Shown piece after piece: positions 51,659 through 63,228 of a DNA stretch of 64,000 nt; within the stretch, counting starts at the first letter, position 1, and every line of letters starts with the position of its first letter. The notes below the pieces were generated by a model that did no database searches, was not told where the DNA came from, and saw only the letters and a list, made by a program, of their open reading frames with translations. The stretch is from Topomyia yanbarensis (Eukaryota; Arthropoda; Insecta; Diptera; Culicidae). The stretch lies in contig NC_080672.1 of the NCBI RefSeq assembly GCF_030247195.1, positions 64,893,771 through 64,957,770 on the forward strand, given 5' to 3'. The position numbers and the translations under genes are program-made.

Positions 51659-52970
51659 CGAAGGATACAATCGCTGAGAGGAGGGGCCATTTAGCAGTCA
51701 ACTGCTTCAAAAATGTTCTCACTGTAGGGAGAAAAGCTAACATAAGACTTTTAATAGGATCAGTAATATTGAAAGTTTTTATTATCCAGTCCACTATGTC
51801 CGAGAGTTTTATAATTCCAGTGCTGTGATTACTCTCGAACTGAAACAAAGGAACACTTGGGATTTTTGATGTTCCTGGAAGTGCTGGGAACTCCTTCTCT
51901 GAGCTTAATCCTCCGAGACCAGGAGCTAATTGCTTCGGTTTGATTGCAACACTTCCAATAGATGTGACTTTCGGAGCCCCCTCAAGGGACACCTTCTGGC
52001 CTTTACAAGGAACTTTACGAGAGGAAGTGTTCCTCCTCTTCCTATAAATTCTAGGCACCCTAGTAGATGTTCCCTCTTGTGGGTTACCAGCCTCGCCCTC
52101 GTCAGGAGGCAAGTGAGTATAGATGTTTGCTGAGGATGGTGGCGTAGCATTCTTTAACATTTCTGCGAAAGAATGTTTGGATCGTCCCGCAAGGGAACGT
52201 TTCAGTTTATCCCCGCGTAGTTTGTACGCGGGACATGCCGAGATATCATGCAGACTCTCCGCACAGTAAGGACACTTTTCGGCTTGCCTACTGCACGAAT
52301 CATCTAGATGATTCTCCCCGCATTTTCCACAGCGGGCCTTATTGCTACAATGGGTGGCTGTGTGACCCAGTTGTTTACACGTTGTGCAATTCATGACCCG
52401 CGGCACAAACAGACGCACAGGCAGACGAACCTTGTGCAAGAGGACGAAATTTGGCAAAGCGGTACCAGCGAAGGTCACCCGATAAGAGTTTGATTGGGGG
52501 TACGTTTTTGAACCATCCCCCGCAACTACTACTGAGTGCAAACGTTTGCACTCAAGTATTTTAACTGACTGAAGTAAGCGGTCTCTGAATCGGCCAACCC
52601 CGTATTTCAACAGATCCTCGCACGTCAAACTCTCATCGGTTACGACGCCTTCGGATTGTACTCTTACAGCCGGAATATACACGTTATAATCCCGCGTAAA
52701 GTGCTCACAGCAAGCAATATCGTTTGCCTGCTTTGAGTTGGCTAGCAACACCCTTATCTTGTCCGAGCGGACCTTTGAAATTTCGGTCACAGCCGAGAAC
52801 CGTTCCGTCAGGTCTCTAGAAATCTGAAGAAGATTCAGTGATTTAGTCTTGGGCCGAAAGAAGACCACAAATGGACCAGTTGAGAGTTCTGGATAGCATT
52901 TGGGCCGGGGGGGAGCCTTAGAAGTTGAACCCGATTCAACTTCCATTTGACCATCCGGAGAGGGAACCAT
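51651..52970 (-). CDS. Inner I-type ORF1: nucleic-acid-binding protein with three zinc knuckles
   Basis: 439 residues from the ATG at 52970 (a longer reading would need a TTG start at 52982). The N-terminal half contains a segment (GPFVVFFRPKTKSLNLLQIS, then RVLLANSKQANDIACCEHF) typical of I-type ORF1 proteins. Residues about 195-250 hold CTTCKQLGHTATHC, CGKCGENHLDDSC and CPYCAESLHDISAC, three CCHC zinc knuckles (CX2CX4HX4C, CX2CX3HX4C, CX2CX4HX4C). A basic, Ser/Pro-rich stretch follows, then LSDIVDWIIKTFNITDPIKS near the C terminus, which may be a self-association helix. It would coat the element RNA. Confidence 0.92.
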   Translation of the reverse strand: MVPSPDGQMEVESGSTSKAPPRPKCYPELSTGPFVVFFRPKTKSLNLLQISRDLTERFSAVTEISKVRSDKIRVLLANSKQANDIACCEHFTRDYNVYIPAVRVQSEGVVTDESLTCEDLLKYGVGRFRDRLLQSVKILECKRLHSVVVAGDGSKTYPQSNSYRVTFAGTALPNFVLLHKVRLPVRLFVPRVMNCTTCKQLGHTATHCSNKARCGKCGENHLDDSCSRQAEKCPYCAESLHDISACPAYKLRGDKLKRSLAGRSKHSFAEMLKNATPPSSANIYTHLPPDEGEAGNPQEGTSTRVPRIYRKRRNTSSRKVPCKGQKVSLEGAPKVTSIGSVAIKPKQLAPGLGGLSSEKEFPALPGTSKIPSVPLFQFESNHSTGIIKLSDIVDWIIKTFNITDPIKSLMLAFLPTVRTFLKQLTAKWPLLSAIVSFDG

Positions 52971-53258
52971 AGAAAACGTCAACGCACGGGGTCAGCGCCC
53001 GCGCAGACGGAAGAAAGCAATAAATGTGTTACAAAAGACAAAAACCACTTAGCTTTAAACTGGTGTCCAACGACGAACCGATCCAGCTTATACAGCTGGC
53101 TATTGTTTAATCCTCACACGCGAACAAAAGACTGAGGACCGAACCGAACTGGCAAAATAACCTTGAATGCGGATTAAAACTATTCTTTATCGCCTCACAC
53201 AGCACTACGGACTAGAAAAAAACAACCTCTGTCTCGATGGAGAGCTCGAAAACGAATG

Positions 53259-53271
53259 ATTTGGAACCACT
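53259..53271. repeat. Target-site duplication of the inner I-type element, right copy
   Basis: Exact second copy of ATTTGGAACCACT. It borders the 5' end of the inner element and is the last part of the outer ORF2 5' segment. Confidence 0.95.
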
Positions 53272-56054
53272 TGTGGGCGTATATGGTCCGGAATTCCAAT
53301 AATCTCATCTTTCATGGATGTGTCGAAGAAAACAGTAGATTCAGAAGTATTTATGAAATGCACACGGTTGGGATTGTAAGAAGAAGGATTAATATTTTGC
53401 GCCATATAGTCAAAGTACAGGGACATAAAACGGGTCTGAGAATTGAGCTCAACAAGCCTTTCGAAATTTTCAATCACCAACGGGTTCAAGATATCGCATC
53501 GAATGAGCAATCGATATGAGAGTTCCCAAAATCGATTTTTCAGCGGGAGAACGCCCGACAGGACTTCGAGACTCATCGTATGGGTCGACTGCATGCACCC
53601 TAAGGCGATACGCAAACAACGATACTGAATTCTTTCGAGTTTGATGAAATGTATGTTCGCGGCGGATCGAAAGCAGAAGCATCCGTATTCCAGTACCGAC
53701 AGTATCGTTGTTTGATACAACCTAATTAGGTCTCCTGGGTGGGCACCCCACCACGTTCCGGTTATTGTACGAAGAAAGTTGATCCTTTGCTGGCATTTCT
53801 GTTTCAGATACCGAATATGGCATTCCCAAGTACCTTTCGAGTCGAACCAGACCCCTAGATATTTTACTGTGAAGACCTGAGCTATAGTTTGACCCATTAA
53901 TAGAAGCTGTAGTTGTGCTGGTTCACGCTTCCTAGAAAATACAACTAGCTCAGTTTTCTCCGTGGAGAATTCGATACCCAGCTTAATAGCCCATGCAGAC
54001 AAATTGTCCAAGGTATTCTGTAATGGTCCTTGTAGATCGACAGCTTTGGGTCCCGTAACAGACACCACGCCATCGTCTGCAAGTTGTCTTAACGTGCAGG
54101 AATTGTCAAGACATTCATCAATGTCGTTGACGTAGAAATTGTATAACAGGGGGCTTAGACATGAGCCCTGGGGAAGGCCCATGTAGCTAAATCGTGATGT
54201 CGATAAGTCACCATGCGAAAAATGCATGTGCTTTTCCGACAACAAGTTTAGTAAAAAGTTGTTTAAAGTCGCTGAAAGACCATGCTGGTGCAGCTTCTCT
54301 GAAAGAATGTTGATAGAAACTGAATCAAAAGCCCCCTTTATATCTAGGAACACTGATGCCATCTGCTCTTTACTAGCATAGGCCATTTGAATTTCGGTTG
54401 AGAGCAACGCAAGACAATCATTCGTCCCTTTGCCTTTGCGAAAGCCAAATTGTGTATCTGACAGTAAGCCATTTGCTTCGACCCAATTGTCGAGGCGGGA
54501 TAGGATCATTTTCTCGAACAACTTCCGGATACAAGATAGCATTGCGATCGGTCGATACGAATTGTGGTCGGAGGCTGGTTTTCCTGGTTTTTGGATGGCG
54601 ATGACCTTCACTTGCCTCCAATCGTGTGGGACAATGTTAGCCTCAAGAAACTTATTAAATAAGTTCAACAAGCGTCTCTTGGCAGAGTCTGGTAGATTCT
54701 TCAACAAGTTGAATTTGATTCTGTCTGGCCCTGGAGCTTTATTGTTACACGACAAGAGAGCAAGTGAGAACTCCACCATTGAAAAAGGTGTTTCGTTCGC
54801 GTTATCGTGACGGGACGCGGCGCGGTAGATCTTCTGTGCCGGGGCGGAATCCGGACAAACCTTCTTGGCGAAATCGAATATCCAACGGTTTGAATATTCC
54901 ACGCTCTCATTAGTACTGTTTCGATTTCGCATACGTCGGGCTGTTCCCCAAAGAGTGCTCATCGATGTTTCTCTCGTTAATCCGTCGACGAACCGGCGCC
55001 AATAACCGCGTTTTTTGGCTTTCATCAAACTCTTCATTCGCTTGTCTAACGTCGCGTACTGTCGAAAACTAGCGGGTAACCCGTCGTTCCGGAAGGTCTT
55101 AAACGCGGCGGCATTCTCTGCGTACACGTCTGAGCACTCTTTATCCCACCAGGGATTGGGAGAACGTTTTTGTATGTTCGCGCCGGGTACTGGCTTAGTC
55201 TGAGCTTGATTCGCGCTGTCGAGAATCAAGCCAGCCAAAAAGCTGTACTCTTCCTCCGGAGGAAGTTCTTGAGTAGATTCGATGTTGTCGGATATCGCGG
55301 CAGCATAGCTCTTCCAATCGATATTTCGTGTGAGGTCATACGAAATATTGATTGTTTCCAATGGCCTTGAGCCGTTATTGATTGAGACTATGATCGGCAG
55401 ATGGTCGCTACCGTGGGGATCAGGGATTACCTTCCACGCGCATTCTAACTTTAGCGAGATCGAGCAAAGGGATAAATCTAATGCGCTTGGGCGCGCTGGT
55501 GGGGGAGGAATCCGTGTCATTTCACCCGTGTTTAGAATTGTCATGTTGAAGTTGTCGCAAATATTGTGAATTAAAGAGGAACGGTTATCATCATAAAGGC
55601 AACCCCATTCCGTACCGTGAGAGTTAAAGTCGCCTAAAACTAGTCGCGGTGCAGGCAGGGATTCTATGATGTCATGTAGCCGGCGATGCCCAATCGCGGT
55701 GTTGGGGGGAATATATATGGAAGCTATGCAAAGATCTTTGCCTTTGGTTGTTACTTGACAAGCGACAACTTCAATACCTGTTATCGAGGGAAGGTTAATT
55801 CTGTAGAAGGAATAGCGCTTTTTGATCCCCAAAAGCACTCCTCCATAGGGGGTGTCTCGATCCAGGCGAATAATATTAAAGTCGTGGAAGTTGAGATCTA
55901 TGTCGGAAGTTAACCAAGTTTCACATAATGCAAATGCATCGCAACTCAAATTATTTATTAAAATTTTGAAAGAATCGATTTTCGGGATGATACTTCTGCA
56001 ATTCCACTGTAGAACAGTGATCAAATCCGTGACCTCGTTCGATGAGTTAGCCAT
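53259..56054 (-). pseudogene. Outer I-type ORF2, 5' part: endonuclease and reverse transcriptase
   Basis: About 932 residues from the ATG at 56054 (8 nt overlap with ORF1) to the insertion point, nearly identical to the inner ORF2 over the endonuclease and RT, including GSDHLPIIVS and LADD. The open frame runs on into the inner element and stops at 53205, adding about 18 foreign residues and losing RNase H. With the insert and one 13 bp duplicate left out, the ORF length (2796 + 891 = 3687 nt) equals that of the inner ORF2, so it was intact when interrupted. Confidence 0.92.
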
Positions 56055-57360
56055 CGAAGGATACAATCGCTGAAAGGAGGGGCCATTTAGCAGTCAACTG
56101 CTTCAAAAATGTTCTTACTGTAGGTAGAAAAGCTAACATAAGACTTTTAATAGGATCAGTTATATTGAAAGTTTTTATTATCCAGTCCACAATGTCCGAG
56201 AGTTTGATAATTCCAGTGCCGCGATTATTCTCGAACTGAAACAGAGGAACATTTGGGATTTTTGATGTTCCGGGAAGTGCTGGGAACTCCTTCTCTGAGT
56301 TTAATCCTCCGAGACCAGGAGCTAATTGCTTCGGTTTGGTTGCAACACTTCCAATAGATGTGACTTTCTGAGTCCCGTCAAGGGATACCTTCTGGCCTTT
56401 ACAACGAACTTTAGGAGAGGAAATGTTCCTCCTCTTCCTATAACTTCTAGGCGCCCTAGTAGATGTTCCCTCTTGTGGGTCATCAGCCTCGCCCTCGTTA
56501 GGAGGCAAGTGAGCATAGATGTTTGTTGAGGTTGGTGGTGTAGCTTTCTTTAGCATTTCTGCAAAAGAACGTTCGGATCGTCCAGCAAGGGAACGTTTTA
56601 GTTTATCCCCGCGTAGTTTGTACGCGGGACATGCCGAGATATCATGCAGATTCTCTGCACAGTAAGGACACTTCTCAGCATTCTTACTGCACGAATCATC
56701 TAGATGATTCTCCCCGCATTTTCCACAGCGGGCCTTATTGCTACAATGGGTGGCTGTGTGACCCAATTGTTTACACTTTGTGCAATTCATGACCCGCGGC
56801 ACAAACAGACGCACAGGCAGACGAACCTTGTGCAAGAGGACGTAATTTGGCAAAGCGGTACCAGCGAAGGTCAACCGATAAGAGTTTGATTGGGGGTACG
56901 TTTTTGAACCATCCCCCGCAACTACTACTGAGTGCAAACGCTTGCACTCGAGTATTTTCACTGGCTGAAGTAAGCGGTCTCTGAAACGGCCAACCCCGTA
57001 CTGCAGCAGATCCTCGCATGTCAAACTGTCATCGGTGACAACGCCTTCAGACTGTACTTTCACAGCTGGAATATACACGTGATAGTCCTTCGTAAAGTGC
57101 TCGCAGCAAGCAATATCGTTTGCCTGCTTTGAGTTAGTCAGCACGACCCTCAGCCTGTCTGAGCGGACCTTTTTTATTTCGATCACAGCCGAGAACCGTT
57201 CCGTTAGGTCTTTTGAAATCTGTAATAGATTCAGCGATTTTGTTTTGGGCCGAAAGAAGACCACAAAGGGACCGGTCGAGAGCTCTGGATATTGTTTGGG
57301 TCGGGGGAGAGCCTTAGGAGTCGACTCGATCTCCATTTGGCCATCCGGGGAGGAAGCCAT
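56047..57360 (-). CDS. Outer I-type ORF1: nucleic-acid-binding protein with three zinc knuckles
   Basis: 437 residues from the ATG at 57360, two fewer than the inner copy because of a small deletion near the N terminus (MEIESTPKALPRP against MEVESGSTSKAPPRP). The three knuckles CTKCKQLGHTATHC, CGKCGENHLDDSC and CPYCAENLHDISAC are intact. The substitutions relative to the inner copy are scattered and mostly conservative. This ORF is still open although its downstream ORF2 is interrupted, so a truncated element RNA could still encode it. Confidence 0.9.
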   Translation of the reverse strand: MASSPDGQMEIESTPKALPRPKQYPELSTGPFVVFFRPKTKSLNLLQISKDLTERFSAVIEIKKVRSDRLRVVLTNSKQANDIACCEHFTKDYHVYIPAVKVQSEGVVTDDSLTCEDLLQYGVGRFRDRLLQPVKILECKRLHSVVVAGDGSKTYPQSNSYRLTFAGTALPNYVLLHKVRLPVRLFVPRVMNCTKCKQLGHTATHCSNKARCGKCGENHLDDSCSKNAEKCPYCAENLHDISACPAYKLRGDKLKRSLAGRSERSFAEMLKKATPPTSTNIYAHLPPNEGEADDPQEGTSTRAPRSYRKRRNISSPKVRCKGQKVSLDGTQKVTSIGSVATKPKQLAPGLGGLNSEKEFPALPGTSKIPNVPLFQFENNRGTGIIKLSDIVDWIIKTFNITDPIKSLMLAFLPTVRTFLKQLTAKWPLLSAIVSFDG

Positions 57361-57691
57361 CGACACCGTCAACGCACGGGGTCAGCACCCGCGCAGACGG
57401 GAAAAAGCCGTAAATGTATCAAAAAGGTAGATTTCACTTATCTGTATACTCGTTTCCCACGACGCACCAGTCCAGCTTAAATAGCTGGTTATTGTTCAAT
57501 CCTCGCTTTACGAACAAAAGGTTGAGGAATGTGGCCTAACGGTTAACACACGCACAAAAGAAAATAAAAGTCCAAACCGAAGAGGCAGAGAATGGCAAAA
57601 TAACCTTGAACGCGGATTACTGCACTGTTCTTTTTCCAACAGACCGAAAACAAAACACTTCTATCTCGATCGAGCGATGCGTAGAGACTGA

Positions 57692-57704
57692 CCATGAACT
57701 TTTT
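57692..57704. repeat. Target-site duplication of the outer I-type element, right copy
   Basis: CCATGAACTTTTT, matching 45360-45372. It directly follows the 5' end of the outer element at about 57691. Confidence 0.75.
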
Positions 57705-59188
57705 ATTAAGTATCATGGATTCTGATCGCAGTAGGCGTACGCATCGGTCACGGATATTTTTCTGTTCTCGTCAATTTTTTCAACAGCTAAATCGAAACGT
57801 ATTTTTCTTCAATTTTGCTTTTATTCTGGAGTATTTGCTTCATTTGTGTCATGAAGAGTTTGTACAAAACTAGTTTTCCGGATTAACAATATCTAAAGAA
57901 ATTTAATTTCAACGCGGATCATTCGGAAGGCGTGACAGGTTGTCTCGTGGACAGCGGATGCTATGTGTTTTGCAAGTCCTTTGTGCGTGACCTTCTATAC
58001 TGAGAAGAAGGATTTGACCAAAGGTGGACGCGATTTCTTAATTGGCCACGCTTTTTCCGCAAAAAAAGTTCTTGGTACTGGAAGAAATGAATGCACTGTG
58101 CTATATTCTTGCACATTCGAATCTGGTGTGTATAGCTCCATAATAATATATTCAGCTTAGTGAAAACGTGAGCATCGGTATTGGTATGTTAGTGGTTTAC
58201 AGTCAGCCCAGCCACCCGGATCATAATCGATGCCTTTTTTGTCAACTTTATCTGAAAATTTTGTATTGTTGCGGTATCCCATCTAAGTGGAATGCTCGGA
58301 AAAGTAGCATAACGGTGGTTCCTGAAGCCAGCACCTGTTACAGACCAGCCAAGTGAATTTGGTGAGATCAATCTGATTTATAATTAATTTTTATTATCCA
58401 TTTAGTTTAATATTATAAAAATCACTCCAAATCCACATCCAATTTTTCTTCCCAACTAACCAATTCTAACATCCGTAATACCTACGGAGATTGCGTGGGT
58501 TTCCCGCATCTTTTTAAGTGGGTATTCAACTAACATTTCTTTCCCTTTGGCGATCGTAAGGACATGACATCGTTTGACTGTCGTCGTTGATATACTATTT
58601 ACAAACCGGTGTGTTCCCAAAGTATGAACAAGAATCGTAACAAAAACTAAACATGTCCACAATCAACCACAGTAACCCAACCAAACATTCGAATGCAACT
58701 TTTTGAAGCAAACTAGTTTTTTGGTCACACAATTAGGTTTATTATTCATAATTTCAGGAATTTGGTCACGATTTTCGTGAACCGTGAATTTATTAACGCA
58801 TATTTTGTCCATATATCTGCTTGGAAACTCTTCAACGACAACACTACTCTACCGGAGTCTTGTTTGCTATTAAACTTCTGCTAGATAATATCATTCACGA
58901 ACAATAAACCACGATTACTGAGCTATGAAAACTAATCAAGTTATGTTACGAGATTTTGATATGTATTCGAGTATACGTCTTCTATTCAATCTAGAGTTAA
59001 TGTCAATATTAAAACACTGCGAATTTCTAAATAATTCCAAAGTGCACTAAAATAGTAAGCCTCGGGGAAACAGATGGAGAAATGACTGGGTTTCGAACCT
59101 AATCTAATCTCTTTACTGGCAGACTCCGTCATCCTTTCGCTCACGGGCCTTTGGTATATTTCTACCTGCTTGCATACACTGAATACAA
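57705..59188. other. AT-rich non-coding sequence
   Basis: No gene is recognised. Phrases TTTATTATTCATAATTTC and ATCATTCACGAACAAT (58735-58910) resemble the block at 44790-45359, on the other side of the retrotransposons. Confidence 0.4.
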
Positions 59189-59608
59189 CCCGAATAGAAA
59201 TGTACAGTAACAAAACCATGATTTTCACTGTAACAGTACAGTAATTTTACAATAATTTACAGTAAGTTTTAGTGTTATGCTACAATACAAAAACAATAAA
59301 CTTTAACGTTTTTACAGTAAATTTCAATGTAAAATAGACTTTTACAGTGAAAAAGGGGGGTGGTTATGTATCTTAACATTAAAAAAATCAATTTTTCTCC
59401 ATACATTTTATTCTCGAGAACAGTAAAATTTAATGTGAATGCGCTGTATCAGTTTTTTGCCGAACAGTAAAATTTATTGTTACATGAAATTTTATTGTAA
59501 ATCTACTGTGAGAACGTGGCATCGACAATGTTGAAACAGTAATAACTATAATATTTATTGTTTTATGATTGTTTGTAGGGTAAATGCTATTGTAAAATTC
59601 TATCCGGG
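59189..59608. mobile_element. 420 bp TIR element (MITE) rich in ACAGTAA
   Basis: The left end CCCGAATAGAAATGTACAGT and the right end, inverted, CCCGGATAGAATTTTACAAT match at about 16 of 20 positions. Inside, ACAGTAA and TTTACTGT-like phrases alternate in both orientations, so the strand can fold on itself. There is no coding capacity and the target duplication is not clear. Confidence 0.7.
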
Positions 59609-62216
59609 AAGGAATATTAGCAGTAACCGACACATGTGCACTGCCACATCACTGCAACCACCATATCAACATATTTCAACTAGAGGAATAACGTTGTCGG
59701 TCTTTTTGCTGTCTCTATGCGAGCGTATAAGACAGTATAAGCGGTCTAACGTCAGCGAATTACATTGCACCAATGTACTAATGAAAAGTAATTACGAGCC
59801 TCACTCCGTTGCCTACCTGACCCCGTTCTACTCTACCTTGTGATGGGACAACGGTACCAGCAGCCATAATTTCTATACCTCTTTCTCCATCCGCTCATTT
59901 GGGTGTTTGTTTTACAAGCTAGCCCACGGTAAATATTTTGATTTCACACGAAATTGAAAATAAATAGATTTTTATGACTGCGTGGGGATGGGGATGTTTC
60001 ATCGTACATACACCTACCGATTTCCCATCGCCATACGTTACATACGATTTTTTTGTGTTGCTGTGCCGTGAGGCAAGGCAAGTTCGTTTGAATTGGTTTA
60101 TCTACCCTACAGAATGCCGCACCAGAAGGCATCTGTATCTATAGCTGTCGGTTCAGTGTCTGTGGGTCGGTGCAGCGCAACTTATTTTCTTGCTTTTGGA
60201 TAGAACAGCAACATTTCCCAGCAATTTCATCCGCTCTTTGGGAGTGGTAGATCTAACACCTGGCCAGCAACAGCATCTATCGCGGTGCGCAAAAATTGCT
60301 GTCAAAAGCGTCAAGAATGGGCAGACTATTGCGCGATATCCATATGCAATGCGAGCTCTAGAAATTATTTGTGGTCCAGTTCGTAGGGAAGATTATGCGA
60401 TTTCTATTGTTCCGAGGTGTGCAAGTTCTCACCATTTCGAAAAGGTCGGTTAGCTGTGTGGTTGGATATTTACGAAAGTGATAATGAGGTAAATTATATA
60501 GCTGTGCAAATTGGACAAAATGATGGCAAGCACAGCAATTACTGCAGTTATAACAGTTTTTTTTGTTTAAATAGAATGCACCAGTTTGGTACTGAAATAT
60601 AATTTTTTTGGCACATAATCGATTTCAGTTGAATAATTCGTTTACAAATGTACCGGACAAAATTCGTTACAAGTTTAAAATATACCTATTCCAGCCTTCG
60701 AGCTATAAGTTATCCAATTCTTAGTGAATAATTTACTCTGTAGTTTTCACAAGCAGAAAATTTTTGGAATTTTCCAGAATTTCACATAATTTTGGGACGT
60801 CCCGTCGTGTTGCGGTGTAATCCGTGAAGTAAGGTAGATCAATAATAAGAAAGCAAAACATTCTGTAGATTTAAAGATAAAACTCGTTACCTCGATTCTA
60901 ATTAGTAATACCTTCTGACGAAGCAAAAATATTTTTTTCAGAAATACCTTCTTTCGCTAGGCTTCCACAATCGTCAGCCTGTTATCGTGTGTCCAATGCA
61001 CGAAACGGCGAACAGTAAATAGTCTAACCGGAGATGTACCACTTTGATAAGCCTGCCGCCGGGCTTGGTTTAAACATCTGATTACGTCGTATTCGTTAGA
61101 AGAAAACATTGAACTGCATCCGGTTTGCCATACATTTTTTTGTCTCCCAACAAAATTTGGGGCAAATTATATACATTGATTTAGGCAACACAACAGATCC
61201 AATCTTAGTTTTAAAAGAACAGTCTATTAATCATTTTTAATTGAGTGCTTTTCCACCTCTTAACTTACAAAGGCCGTAACATATTCACACCTAACAAGTC
61301 ATTATAATCATTATAATTGGAAATTCTAATTCGCACAGGTGCCGCATATGTGGTTTCTAGTAACACCTAGTAAATTAAAGATTTGAGACTCTGCCAAGCA
61401 CCACTGGTTGGCCACTGAGGATCAGAACTGTAGTTTGCATTGTCTGACTTGTCGCGTTTTATCACTAGCAAATATTTCTCATTTACTAAATGCCATCTTT
61501 ATTAAGATAGCAGTCTCAAACAAAACATGTTATTCCAACAATTTGGCGGCGAATCGTGTGTACATATGTAACGTGCTGTCGTCGACTTTGTTGGACTGGT
61601 GCGCGAAAAAGTCATCCGCTAGCGGTGGTGCGGTGTGTGTTGTAAGGGAGTACAAATTTAAACGCGACCCACAATCGTAAAACGACTGTAGAAATATATT
61701 TCCATTTACGTATTGTTTTGATATTTTTTTATGTTCTATTCGACACAGCACCGTATGCTAATTCCACGATGATGGCGTTTTTGTTGGCAATATTTTCTTT
61801 TTGGATTATAAAAACCGAAGACCGCATCCTTCCATGTATGCCACCATACGAGTGGGTTAAAGGAAAAGTCAACCGGTGTCCAGTTACCATATATCATGTT
61901 GTGTAGAAAAGGGGGAGTCTTGTTATATTCTAAATTGACCCATTGCATACGATATAGTCGATATAGTACCACCTAGAAAGGGTCATTGGTCGAAGTCATA
62001 CGTTGGTAGACGACCTCGCACATTGCTAGAACAAAATATATACATATGTGAATGACCCGTTGAAATGAATTGCGACTAAAAAATATTTGCTGTATGTCGC
62101 ATTTTGTTTTTTATACTGAGTCTCATTGCAGGGCCCTTGGAGTAATGCTTTATCAGGAATTTTGCTAGTTGGTATAAAATTTTTGTCCAATTATTGAGGG
62201 CTCAATTTCAATTCAC
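59609..62216. other. Non-coding, no gene recognised
   Basis: Frames of 60-92 residues are present (for example 60190-60453 and 61408-61680) without family resemblance. Parts at 59840-60460 and 60980-61110 are of mixed composition and might be host single-copy DNA. No RNA gene was found. Confidence 0.35.
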
Positions 62217-62305
62217 TTTTTTTCGGGTTAGAGAAATTTTTGACCAAGGAGATCTTCGTTCGACGTGATCGACTTACCAATCATTTGCGCAATACCCGTC
62301 TCTAA
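62217..62305 (-). mobile_element. SINE fragment
   Basis: On the minus strand, GACGGGTATTGCGCAAATGA followed by TTGGTAAGTCGATC resembles the tRNA-like 5' part of the SINEs at 4368 and 8703. CTCTAACCCGAAAAAAAG matches their middle. It is truncated before the 3' tail. Confidence 0.55.
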
Positions 62306-62902
62306 AACTTGATTAGTATTATTCAATGCAAATCCCTGCTACTGCATCCTGTTGCAGAATTTGATCTATTATTATTCATTATTACTATTATTGAAAATTA
62401 TGGCAATACATCAGAATGTGATGATAAGTTTTTATTAGAAAATTTTCGAAACTCTATGAGAACAAATTAACGAACTTTAACGGTACTTTTAATCTTGTTC
62501 CTCATTTTTACCCGCGCAACGCCGCAAGCTCAACTCTCGCCGGCATATGATAAATGCTATCCCGCACCATTAATCCTGGCATGTCATGAATGAAAACCGC
62601 GCCAATTGCACAACCGGCCATTTTTCGGTTTGTTTTTATTTTATTCGCTCAAATTTTAATCTAGCGTGATGTGCAGTAAAAATAAACATTCGCAATCTAG
62701 CGTAAGGAAGAGAGTGGGAAAAAAGCGCGCTGGTAAACAATTTAATCGATTCTAATGTATGCAAATCGTTAATGCTCTAATGTAAACCAAATTCTGATAC
62801 GGTTTCTTTCATCAGTGTGCGGTAGTGCCGCACAGTGGCCGGAGACCGGACAAAACCTATGTTTCAAATATTGATATTTTTTATTTTCCTATTTTTCTTA
62901 TG
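62306..62902. other. Non-coding, no gene recognised
   Basis: AT-rich with a somewhat GC-richer part at 62515-62660. Nothing can be supported. Confidence 0.35.
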
Positions 62903-63228
62903 TAGGGTTAACGTGCCCTTATTCATCTCATTAGTCACGATGTCACACTATTTCGCTGATAACTCGGCTTGCACTGATTGGATTGCGCTTAAATAGGTAT
63001 CAACATTTTTGCTTTGTTCTGAAGAAGCAGATCAATAAAAAATCTGGCTTGGAAAATGTAAAATACTCGCGTTAGAGCGAAGCGAAAAGTCCAGTACAAC
63101 GCACCCTTATTCATCTCACCATTTGAGCTAATGCATTGAAAAGAGATAGCAGACACTGCTCTAACTAATGTGTTCAAATGGGTGGGATGAATAGAGGTGC
63201 TAAGATGAATTAGGGCGCAGTAACCCTA
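62903..63228. mobile_element. 326 bp TIR element with TA flanks (MITE)
   Basis: The left end TAGGGTTAACGTGCCCTTAT and the right end, inverted, TAGGGTTACTGCGCCCTAAT match at about 16 of 20, and similarity continues with TCATCT. The outer TA may be the target duplication. An internal CCCTTATTCATCTCA repeats the terminal phrase near 63105. Confidence 0.75.

Larger units (their letters stand above)
47144..53258 (-). mobile_element. Inner I-superfamily retrotransposon, full length
   Basis: 6115 bp, bounded by the 13 bp duplication. The 5' end on the minus strand reads CATTCGTTTTCGAGCTCTCC, then a 288 bp 5' UTR, ORF1, ORF2, an ~820 bp 3' UTR and an A11 tail (T at 47144-47154). Both ORFs are intact. 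It is highly similar to the outer element in both ORFs. Full length, intact coding and exact duplication together suggest a recent insertion. Confidence 0.93.
45368..57691 (-). mobile_element. Outer I-superfamily retrotransposon, interrupted by a second copy
   Basis: Minus-strand element of about 6.2 kb once the inner copy is set aside. It has a 5' UTR (57361-57691), ORF1 (56047-57360), the first part of ORF2 (53259-56054), then after the insert the last part of ORF2 (46240-47143), an 850 bp 3' UTR and a poly(A) tail (T at 45368-45386). The reading frame is in the same phase at the two 13 bp duplicates. ORF1 with three zinc knuckles, an APE-type endonuclease, RT and RNase H define an I-like element (I, Loner or Outcast lineage; not decided). 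Confidence 0.9.

Noticed and set aside
48143..57430. Many plus-strand frames of 60-126 residues opposite the I elements
   Set aside because: Shadows of the minus-strand ORF1 and ORF2; the same shadows occur in both copies.
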